The notes below the pieces were generated by a model that had not been told where the DNA came from, did no database searches, and saw only the letters and a list, made by a program, of their open reading frames with translations. A stretch of DNA of 64,000 nucleotides from Dallia pectoralis (Eukaryota; Chordata; Actinopteri; Esociformes; Umbridae), in the NCBI GenBank assembly GCA_029465975.1, contig CM055740.1:4137036-4201035 (forward strand), given 5' to 3'. How positions within the stretch are numbered: position 1 is the first letter of the stretch; every line of letters starts with the position of its first letter. Made by a program: the position numbers and the translations under genes. Shown piece by piece: positions 24,882-36,800 of this stretch.

Positions 24882-27800
24882 CGTGCGTGCGTGAGATATC
24901 ATCTTGGTGTGTGTGTGTTCCTACCTGAAGGCTGGTGACAGTGATTCGGCGTGCTTCGTCAGAGAGCGTTGCTATGGGAACGACGAAGGGGCTGTCGGGG
25001 ATGTGCTCATTGTTGAACTTGATAGACACTTCATAGTCACCTGAGAACACACACACAACGACACACACACACACACACAGCCATGGAGTCACGGAATAAA
25101 ATAACTCTGATCACAAGATGCAAATATTGTAGCAGGAAAAGCAGAATAACATGCAGAATGTGACATAAATAACAACGATTCTATCAGGTATCTGTTATTG
25201 TTGGAGAACATGAGAGCGGCTCTGCCTTCTCGAGAGTCTCTGGAGGTGAGCTCTGCCAGCACCAGATTTGTGACCTGGTTGCCACGAGAAAAGGCCGCCC
25301 GTAGAATAGAATCCATATTAGTATTTTTGTCAGATGATTGTTGTTCCAGTTCTATGTTGTTACACGACTGAACTTTATCAATACAACAATCAAAGTTCCC
25401 TATAGAAACGGCTGTTCGTGTGTCTCACGACGAGGGATTTGTTCTAGTTGTTTATTTCACTTTTGATTATAATCTTTTTTTTAAACGTAGACAAATCGGG
25501 TTAGCTGCTCTCGCAGGTAGATCAGAGGTTTGACTTGGCCTCCTCTGTGATTTAATCTAGAAACCTCTGATCAGATGCAGTAGCAGTAAGACGACCTGCC
25601 AGCTCCTATTTCTGTCGCTTCGGTGAGGTAAACATCTGTTTCCCGCGGCGACTAGGATCGTTTGTTCGGTCCCCTACGGCGTCTCTCTCTCCCTCACCTG
25701 GTTCCTGGACCACGTAGGCCACGCCACAGGAGCCATCTTTCCTGTCTTCAAAGGAAATCTCTGCCTTGCTGGGTCCCTCCACAGCGATGGACAGGCCCCC
25801 AGCACCCGCCTCACGTGTCCAGATACTGAACTCAGCTGGACGGAGAAACACAGGTTAAACAACGGTTCCAAAGGGAGTATCAACGCTCACATGCTGGCTA
25901 TACGCTAACATTTGAAAAATAAAGGATCAATAAAAAAATGCTTCATTAGCTGTTGAATGTTATGAGTAAAAGTCCGAAAAAACACAAGGTAAGTGAATCA
26001 TATTGAGAAAAGTCATAGAGGTTGAAAGTCATATAGAGAACAGAAAGCTAGTCAGAGGGTGAGAGTCATATAGAGAACAGAACGCTAGTCAGAGGGTGAG
26101 AGTCATATAGAGAACAGAAAGCTAGTCAGAGGGTGAGAGTCATATAGAGATGGAATTTTGGATTAAGAATCCTACAAACAGATGTGGATTCATGGAGAAT
26201 AAAACATCAGGGAGTCATCACAAGAATCATATAAAGACATAGGTGGTGTGACAAAGTGAGAATCATATAGATTTAGTCATGGAGGTAGAGAGTCAAATGG
26301 AGAATCATATAGATTGGGTCATAGACGTGGAGAGTCACAGAGAGAATCGTTGAGAGTCACGCGGCCACGCTACTTACAAGGGGCCCCTGCCACTCCTCTC
26401 TCCAGCCCAGTGCCTCCTGCCCGGACCTTGTGACTTCCTCCCTCCCCCAGGGGCCCCACGGTGAACTGGAATGGGCTCCCAGGGACGTGCTGCCCGCTGT
26501 ACTTTACGTTGACCGTGTGGGCTCCCATTTCCTGTGGTACGAAGCGGACACTGTAGGTGCTGTCCCCTCCATCCACTATCTCCGCCTGCTCCGTCTTCCC
26601 ACTGGGGCTGGTCACATTGGCCGTCATGCTTCCCTGGGCGGTGGTCTCGCCTGACGAGGGAGACGGGGTTACCATGACATCGGAAATATATGGGAGGAGA
26701 CATTGAGTAAATGGATCTAGAAGTGCAGCGTCACGTCGATACTCACCAGGTGTAGCCGGGATCCCGGCGAAGCTCGCCAGACTGTCCCGGCCCAGGAACT
26801 CCCCAAACACGTCCCTGAACGGACTGCCTCCTCCGGCTCCTCCCATCTGAGTGCTCTCCTCCACCCTCACCTCCCTCTTGGTCTCCCCGCCCCTAATCTT
26901 GCTGATCTCCGTGCGCTCCGTGCGCGTGTACGTGTGGCTGCTCCGTGTGAATGTGCGCGTCATGCGCTCCTGGGCCGACACCATCTGGAACCAGTTTCCT
27001 GTTGACGGATCGAGAGAGACCGTGCGGTCAGGTTAGTCTGAGGCCGCTCGGAGAAGGTCACCCCCCGGCCGGTCACTGTCAGGACGCAGCACCGTGCGAC
27101 CATTCTGCACCGGTAGGGACCGCCCTGATCTCGAACTCACCTGGGATCTTCAGGTTGAGTCCACAGGCACTGCCCACAGAGGCAATGGACGGCGCCGTTC
27201 TCCTCCTGGTGATGCTCTCCTTCATCCTGCCTTCTCCAATCACCTTCACCGTGAAAGGACTTCCTGCATGGGGGGAGGAGCCAATGGCAACCAATTAAAT
27301 GTGACGGTTTCTATGTATTTGCTTTGACAATGGTCGTATCTATGTGTCTGTATGTAAGTAAATGTAGCTAACAGAGGCTAGCGTCCTACCTGGGATGTGC
27401 TTGTCGGAGAACTTGATGTTGATGATGTAGTTGCCGGGCTCAGTAGGACAGTAGGTGACTCTACACGTGCCGTCCTCCATGTCCTCACAGCTGATGTCCA
27501 CTTTACTGGGTCCCTCAATAGACAGGCCCAAACCCCCGTAACCTGGACGATGCAGAGGAATGGAAGGAGGAAGAGGACGACAACCGAGAGGAGGATTTAG
27601 GGAGTCTGTCGTGGGAAAGTCGTTAGCGTTTAGTGAACGTGCGACCGGCTACGGGCACGAGGCGTAAGTCCTACCCGCATTCCTGGTGTCCACAAAGAAC
27701 TCGGCCATCTCGAAGGTGTGAGCCTCGACCAGGCCTTTACCGAACGCCTTCACCCTGCTGGCCTCTCCGATCTCCGACTGGCCCACCTGGATCTTGAAGG

Positions 27801-30800
27801 GACTGTTGGTCACGTGTTTCCCGCTCTTCTTCACGCTGACCTCGTGCTCTCCGACCTCCTTGGGGGTGAAGGAGATGCCTGCGGGTTGGAGGGGAGCGGC
27901 GTGTCAGAGGATGGGCGGAGGTTCTTGGGAGGGGCCTCCGTATTTCTGATACGATGGACACCTCAGAGATCTTCACTTTGACCCGAGTGAATTTGTTAAC
28001 TTAATACACTATGTTCTTACTTTCAGAAAATAATTGAGAGATTTCTTCAAGAAATCATTTTTATTTTTCAGGGGGACTTCATTGAGACTTTATCGAGATT
28101 TTTGAGGAACCATTAAACGTGGATCTTTCTAGTGTCCATTTTAACATCACTATGAAGAACTGCTAGTGGACCTTGTTGTAAACTTTTCTTTTTGTAAGGA
28201 CGTGTGGGCCATGTTTCTGTGTATCACAGACTCTCACCAATGTGTCTGTTGGGAAGTCTCTTGAGCAGACATGGTTCCTCGTTGCCAGAAGGAGCTCTGA
28301 TGCTGGCCGTGAGGAGACTCAGATCTGACTCTGTGATCTTCAGGGACAGGTCTGCTGCGGTCCCCACGTTGAGCTGTGACGTCCTAATGGAATCATCGCC
28401 TGGACACGAGTGAGGAAATGTCACTTCATAACTTTAAATAACCGTTTATAATGCCTTCATGAGCCATTCAGTTGGTCTTCACTTAACCATTTCGTAACAC
28501 TGACTAACAGTACATCTGACTGGAGAAGCTTATGTCCCAAAGGAAGCCATTTATAGCTCCCAACATGGTGTTCAGCTGCTCTTCTCCACCCTCCTCTCCA
28601 CCCTCCTCTCCACCCTCCTCTCCTCCTCTCTTCTCCACCCTCCTCTCCACCCTCCTCTCCACCCTCCTCTCCCCCCCCTCTCCTCCCTCCTCTCCACCCT
28701 CCTCTCCACCCTCCTCTCCTCCTCTCTTTTCCACCCTCCTCTCCACCCTCCTGTCCTCCTCTCTTCTCCTCCTCTCCTCTCCACCCTCCTCTCCTCCTTC
28801 CTCCACACCCTCCTCTCTCCCTCTCTTCCCCCCTCCTCTCCACCCTCCTCTCCACCCTCCTTCCCCCTCCTCTCCACCCTCCTCTCCACCCTCTTCTCCC
28901 CCTCCTCTCCCCCTCCTCTCCTCCCTCCTCTCCACCCTCTTCTCCCCCTCCTCTCCTCCCTCCCTCCTCTCCTCCCTCCTCTCCACCCTCCTCTCCTCCC
29001 TCCTCTCCACCCTCCTTTCCTCCTCTCCTCTCCTCCCTCCTCTCCACCCTCCTCTCCACCCTCTTCTCCCCCTCCTCTCCCCCCTCCTGTCCACCCTCCT
29101 CTCCGCCCTCCTCTCCTCCTTCCTCCACACCCTCCTCTCCTCCCTCCTCTCCACCCACTCACCAGTGATCTTAGCAGTGAAGGGACTGCCAGGGATGTGT
29201 CTGTTGTCGAACTTCACGATGATGTTGTAGTCTCCAGGTGAGGTGGGCAGGTAGGACACGGTGCACGTTCCATCCTTGTTGTCCTTACAGGTGATCTCGG
29301 CCTTTGAAGGACCTTCGACGGCGAGCGACAGACCGCCTGTGGGTAACGATGCACGATTAGAACCCGCTCCAAGACTCCAGAGACGACAAAAGAAGCTGAC
29401 CGAATAGAAACGTTACCCTCTCCGGCGTTCTTGGTGACGACGGTGAAGGTGGCCGGCTTGTTGACGATGCCGTGGCACAGTCCGGGACCGTACGCTGTCA
29501 CCAGACCGCTGTTCATGGCATCGACGTAAAACTGGAGCGGACTTCCTGTTACGAAGGCACGGCCATGACAAGAGAAAGCATTAGTCATATGACTTGTATG
29601 TCAGATCCCAGAACGGAACCGTGTTAAATGTCAGGAATGTGTGCTGGGGGGAACCTGGATTTGTATCCGGGTTCTCCTGTGGTACCTGGGATATGGTTTC
29701 CCTCGTACTTGATGTCCATTTCGTGAAGACCTTTCTCCGTGGGGTTGAACTTCACTGTGATGGTTCCGTCCTTGTTGTCTGTGATGTGCGGCCGTGCAGT
29801 TTTCCCTGAGGGCATCCGAACCTCACCTGGAGAAGAACCACAGGACAGAATGTGTGTCGATAAGAGACGACCGCCTCCGAAGCACTGGAATTAGCTTCAG
29901 GAATCATCTCAGAAAGTCGAAAAAATCCCGGCTGCCGAATCCTTACAATAAGGAGAAATATTCTGGTTCCGAGTTCATGGACCCTATTGTCTGTGAAGAA
30001 GACAGCCTCAGTACCTGTGATTGGACCCTGAACAGTGAAGGGGATGACCAGGTCGAGAGGGCGGAACTGATCCAAGCCGTCCCTGGGGATGACAGGCTCT
30101 TTGGTGGCCTGGTAGAAGAGAGGAACAGTTAGCATGCTAGCTAACGTCTGAACACGTAGCGGCTAACATCTACACTTTCCCCATTCCCCTGTAGGTGACA
30201 ACAATCTGTGGTTGTGTTGGTTATTAGTGACATGTACTGGACCAGTGTGTTTAACTATGTACCACAGCACTCTGGGCCAGTCCTACCGTAACATGGAATG
30301 GACTTTTGGGTATGTGCTGTCCTCCGAAGCGAATGGTGATGACGTATTTGCCAGGTTCTGGTGCCGTGTAGTAGATGTCGAAGGTTCCGTCGCGGTTCTC
30401 CTGCACGTCCATGTCGAGCTCCACCCCCTGCGGGGTGGTGACGGAGCAGGTGACCTTGCCCTTCCCAGCAGCCTTTGCGTCCACAGAGACGATGGTCTCC
30501 TCGTGAGCCTGCATTTGGGTCAGGCCCGATGTCAGGGCGTGTCCTCCTATAGACACTGGAAATGACCGGAGAACACCATAAAACCACCAGGAAGACCCGT
30601 CCAAATGACTCTACTACAGTATTCAGAGGAGACGGACGGAGAAGAACCGGGAACAGAACCGGGAGCAGAACAGAGACGTACCGCTGAGCACACACTTGCT
30701 GGCGTCTCCGGTGGGCAGGGCTGTGATCCGGTAGGGGGAGTACGGGATCTCATCACCTCCGTACTTGATGGTGATGGTGTAGGGCCCGGTGGAGTCTGGG

Positions 30801-33800
30801 ACGTAGGAGACGATGTAGGTCCCATCACGGTTATCATGGATGGTAGCCTTTTTCGGCTTGCCTTCAGGATCCTACAGGGAGACCAGACGGTGTGTTAATG
30901 TGTGTGTCTGTGTGTGTGTGTGTGTGTGTGTATGAGTTTTACCCACCAGGATCTGGACTGTCAGTAGTCCTTCTCCGGCGTCGCGGGCATCGATGGTGAA
31001 CTCCACAGGCAGGCTGGCAGGAACACCGGACTTATTCAGCCCGGGTCCGCTGGCACGGACCTTACTGGCGTCATGGCCGGGCTGGCAGCGCACCTTAAAC
31101 GGACTGAGGACAGAGAGAAGTGCCAATGTCATGACCGCACGTTTCAAACGGACCCGTGTTCGAGCCCGGATTCTGGAGGGTTTCTGGTGAATCTGACGAC
31201 CGGGTCGTCTCCTATGTACCTGCGGGGCACTTCCTGGTCTGCATACTTGACGGAGACAGTGTACGGGCCGTCCTGGGCCGGGGTGTAGTTCACCGTGTGC
31301 GTTCCATCACCGTTGTTCTTCACCGCCACTGGCTCAGCGGAACCTGTAATGGCGTCAGATGATGACATGTACGCAAAACAGCATGCGATGATGTGTGTGT
31401 CTTCATTGTGTGTGTGTTGATGTGTGTGTGTGTGTTGATGTGTGTCTGTATCGGTGTCTTTTTATGTCTGGGTATGTGTGTGTGTATTGGTGTCTATGTG
31501 TGTGTGTATGTGTGTGTGTGTGTGTGTTATTTTGCATCTTTATGTGTGTGCATATTGATGTGTGTTTATTGGTTTCTCTATGTGTGTGTGTGTGTGTGTG
31601 TGTATTGGTGTCTCTATGTGTGTGTGTGCATATTGATGTGTGTGTATTTGTGTCTCTATGTGTGTGTGTGTGTGTGCATATTGATGTGTGTATTGGTGTC
31701 TCTATGTGTGTGTGTGCATATTGATGTGTGTGTATTTGTGTCTCTATGTGTGTGTGTGTGTGTGCATATTGATGTGTGTATTGGTGTCTCTATGTGTGTG
31801 TGTGTGCATATTGATGTGTGTGTATTGGTGTCTCTATGTGTGTGTGTGTGCATATTGATGTTTGTGTATCGGTGTCTCTATGTGTGTGTGTGTGCATATT
31901 GATGTGTGTATTGGTGTCTCTATGTGTGTGTGTGCATATTGATGTTTGTGTATTGGTGTCTCTATGTGTGTGTGAGCATATTGATATCTGTCTGTTCCTA
32001 TAGTAAACCTCTCACCTGACGGTCCTGTCAGTTGCACCTCCAGCGGGGCTTTCCCTGCGTGGGTGGCGTCCACGGTGAACGTCTGCGGTACGTGCGCTCT
32101 GACTCCGTCCCCCAGGCCGGGCCCAGAACACCTCACCTTACTGGGGTCCACTACATCCCTGACCGGCACACGGAACGGGCTGCCTACACGACACACAGAC
32201 AAACAGAACCATGACGTGGGCCGTGAGAAGCGCACCTCGAGGACACTTTCTGCCGCACAGCTTCCTTGCAATATCTTCCGGCGACCCGGAGGCGGACGCC
32301 ATTAGCGAACGAGCCGCTACCTGGAATCGGGTGTCCTCCGAAGCTAATGTTGACGTCATACTCTCCGGGCGTGAAGGGCACGTACTCCACACTGCAGCTG
32401 CCGTCCTTGTTGTCCTTACAGGTCATCTTGGCTTCGGACGCTCCCTCGATGGTCAGGCCCAGACCTCCAGTACCGGCACCCCTGGGAAACAGAACACACT
32501 CTCCGTTAGCGCCCGTGTTCCCGCAGACCCCACGGGGTCTATACAACTTGGGCCGACTCAGCTTCTACAGATCTACCTGGTCTCAACGGTAAAGCAGTTG
32601 GGCTTGTTGATCAGTCCTCCCTCCAGCCCGGGCCCGTACGCCCGTACCCGGGTCGGGTCACAGCCCTCCACCACCGATACCCGGAAGGGACTCTTGGGCA
32701 CGGTGACATCGTCGTACAACACCTCGATCAGGTGCATGCCTGGAACAGATCACTTCCTGTTAGGCACGGTGCCTCGTCCAATCGCCGTGCACTTGGTCGA
32801 CGCAGAAACATTTCCATTGGCTGTTAAATAGTGATATCGCATCACGAGCGGTGAGCATTGGTGAAAAGTATTCCTGGCTGACAAATGATAGCGTGAGGTG
32901 TGGTAAGGAGGTGTGGTAAGGAGGTGTGGTAAGGCCAAACTAATGCGGGGTGAACCGAAATAACCCGGCTGCAGATCGTTCGTTATTCTGTGACAACATT
33001 CACTTGACAGATCTCTGTCAGTGGTTCTCTAGCACCACCGGCCAGTAACTTTAACAATCCGGCATAACAGCTTAGTGACATCAGACTTGTTCTAATAATA
33101 CGGTAAGACCTTCTGTTGGTGAGCCGAGTGATCCAGAGTACGGTTACCTCAGCTTCTGTTCTGTCTCAACACTAAGCCTCACCCTCTCTCCTTTTCTATC
33201 TCCTTTTCTCTCTCTCTCTCTCTTTCCTAGGTCTCTCCCCCTCTCTACCACTCTTTCCTCCCACGGCAGCTTTCTCGCTTCTCTCTCCCGCTCCTTCTGA
33301 CTCAACCCCCCCCACCTTCCCCTTGCTCTACTCTAATCCCTGAAATCACGTTTGTCTTTCATTCTGTATTTATAACCACTCCATCTATCAGGTTCCAAAT
33401 GGAGCTCTCTGCACGGACACCTGTTGATAACTCATCTTTCTCTGTCAAACGTAGACCTCTGTTTCTTAGTGCACCGACAACTAAGGTTGAATGTTGTTCT
33501 ATTCAGAGAAATATATATATATATTCTGATAGAAATGCATTATTGAATGGACTGCAGAACAAAACAGAGATGGTATCAGAAAGTTAGCAAAAGTTTGTCA
33601 GAAATGCTATGACAAGCTTTTAGAAAGTTATCGGAAAGCTATCAGAAATGCCATCACAAAGCTATCAGAAATGCTATCACCACGCTATCCTATCAAAGAT
33701 GCTATCACAATGCTATCAAACTCTAACAGAAATGCTATCCCAAAGCTAGCAGAAATGCTATAACAAAGCTATCCGTGTTGTCTCTCACCATCTTCAAAGG

Positions 33801-36800
33801 CTGTGTACTCCACCCTGTAGGTGCCGTCACCCTTATCTGTAATGTAGGTTTCGGTATTGGTGCCTGAAGGGTTGATGATGCATGCTTTCACATGGTCGCC
33901 GCCGATCTTTGTCGTTTTGCGGGCATCCACAATGAAGTGTGTGGTGACCTCCTTCAGCACGCCTACAAGAAAACAATAACCACAGGGAGAGTAGTTAGCA
34001 ACTGTCATTGTTAGCATCTAATTGCAATCTTCATGTACATTAGCATTGGGTAGATTCATCTTAACCAAAAGACCATGACAAACTTTGGCCAGCATGCTAT
34101 CGTGGCTTTTATTAGTGGGCAATGCTTTGTTCAATCTTGTTAACTATGGTCTCTGTCTAGTTGCTAGCGCTAGAAAGCATTAAACCTCAGCTATGTAGCG
34201 CTTGCCTTCTGTATTTAGACCTCTGTAATATTCTGACCACTCCCGAACTCCTCCCCCTCACCTCTAGGCTCCACCCCCGGTCCATAGACCTGCACTCCGC
34301 TGGTGTCCACGGCCGGCTCCACCTGTATGACCGCGGGGAACTTGGGCACAACATGGCCGCCGTACTTGATGGTGATGGTGTGAGTGCCATGGAAGGGCGG
34401 GATGTAGGTGACGGAGAACGTCCCCTCTGCGGTTTTCTGGATGTGGACCTCGGCATGGGCTCCGGACTGAGAGACGATCTCGATGGTGAGCTCGGCCTCG
34501 CCGGCGCCGGTGCAGTCCACCGTGAAGTAGGCGGGCTCCCCTGCCTTGGCTTTCTTTAGGCCCGGCCCGTTCGCTGTTACCTGTACAGGTGGGATTGAGT
34601 TCAGGCTTACATGTAGCTTACAAGTTAAACAATCTGAGACAGTAGATGCCATTGAATGTCATACATCCATGGTACTGAAGTACTTCTGCAACCCCAATAC
34701 GTTGTCCCATCTGGACCCTCACCTTGCTGGGGTCCAGGCACGGTTTCACCGCCGCCTTGAAGGGCGATCCAGGGATGTGGCGTTCTCCGAACAGGATGTT
34801 GATGGCGTACTCGCCGGCCTCCGTGGGCAGGTAGGCCACTGAGCAGGTCCCGTCTCCGTTGTCTTGGCACTCGATCTTAGCCTCGCAGGGCCCCTCCACC
34901 GTCAGGCCCAGACCTCCGGCTCCGGCCCCCTCAGTGTCGATAGTGAAAGGGGCGGGCTGACCCACGATTCCTCCCTTTAGGCCCGGTCCATAAGCACGCA
35001 CCTGGTGGAGAAACCGCGTGGGTATTAGCACGTCACGCTGGTGTTCGTTGGAATGGCACCGCTACGTCGCATTTGCCTGCTCAGGTACACCCTGGTACTG
35101 TCTGTCACCTGGGGCCGTCTGTCACCTGGGGCCGTCTGTCACCTGGGACCGTCTGTCACCTGGGACCGTCTGTCACCTGGGACCGTCTGTCACCTGGGAC
35201 CGTCTGTCACCTGGGACCGTCTGTCACCTGGGACCGTCTGTCACCTGGGACCGTCTGTCACCTGGGACTGTATGTCACCTGGGACTGTCTTACGCATGTG
35301 TAATTATCAAGACATTATTAAGTAGGACCGTTCAAATGTTGTGTCAAGAACTTGGTGAAACAAATACTGGTGTTTTATGTGTTTAACCTTGGATGGGTCT
35401 GCAGGCATGACTCCCTCCACAGCAAACGGGCTCCCGGGAACCGGGTTCCCGTCATAGCTGACATCCACCTTGTAAGGCCCCTCCTCCGGGGGGATGTACT
35501 TCACCGAGTGGGCGCCAATGGCCGCGTCCGACTCAATCTTGCATGGGATTGGTCGGCCGGAGGGTGAGGTCATCTTGACGGCTACCTTGCCCTGCCCCCC
35601 GGCTCCTCTGGTGTTGATGGAGAACTCCTGGTCCTTGGCCACTTCCACTTCTATATATGGGACAACAACCACACGGTCACATAACAACAGAACAACAAAA
35701 TATGTACTTCTGTAAATGTCACAGGCCCAGATTTGATTAAAACATTAATGTTAATAATAATAATATGTGTTCCTCCGGGGCAGACGCTGCTGAGGACAAA
35801 ACAAACGGAGAGCGGAACCCTAAATCTGGGACAAAGAAACATGGCATTAAATGACTTCACATTGTGTAAACCTACTTGTTTCCAGTCCGGTGACTTTAAC
35901 CTTCCCCAAATCTAGAGCAGGAGCCACGGTGACGAGGAACGGGTTCTTAGGAATGGGATCTCCTCCATAGGAGACGATTATGGTCATCTGACCCTGAGAA
36001 ACGGAAGGAGGAGATGGAGGAGATGGACCAGGTTCTATCTCTTGACGGCAAACATCTCCACTTGAGCCCCAGAGCCCCGGGCCACTCACCTGCTGGACGG
36101 CGGTGTATCTGACGGTGTAGGAGTAGTCGTGGTTGTCGATGATCTCGAAGTCCTTCACGGCTTCACCCTTAAGCCCTGCTGCGCTGAACTGGACCTCAGG
36201 CTTGGCCTTGCCTGCTCCCTTGGTGAATATGGTGAAGTGGGTCGGAGTGCCCACCTCTACGCCTGTATGGATCAGACCCGGTGGCAAATATACGCTTTAG
36301 TCGCGACGAACAACCACGCAGAACCTATGAGTTGTTTCTGGAGAAACCCGCCAGCAGCTCCGTTACCTGTCTTGTTGAGTCCAGGGCCTTCTGCCCTCAC
36401 CTTCCCAGCATCGTGGGAGGGATCCACCTTCACTCTGAAAGGGCTGATGGGGATCTCCTGTTCGGCAAACAGAACCATGATGGTGTATTTCCCGGCACCA
36501 GGGGGAGTGTACTTGACGGTGAACGTGTCGTTGTCGTTCTTGATGATGTCAAAGTCGATGTCGGCCTCGGCCGGACCCACCACACCCGGGGCACATTTTA
36601 TCCCGATGCTGATGTCACCTGAGGACGAGTGAACCATGAGGGAACCATGAGGGAACCACGAGGGAGTGGGTCGCCGTCACTAAAGACTGTCGCAATGGGT
36701 TCTACACAATGCCATGAGTTCTATGTAAACCTTCTAATCGAAGGTTCTTCAGAGCAGTAACTATGAAAGAAAGGTTCCAAGAGTGTTCTTTGGGGGAACA

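Noticed and set aside
28457..29259. Gly/Glu/Arg-rich minus-strand ORFs and Pro/Ser-rich plus-strand ORF in intron 30
   Set aside because: Product of the CTCCACCCTCCT array. The real exon 30 reading enters it only past its GTGAGT donor.
30109..30286. A hidden hinge-1 exon in intron 26
   Set aside because: The 178-bp intron has no open stretch of about 100 nt bounded by AG and GT in the needed phase.
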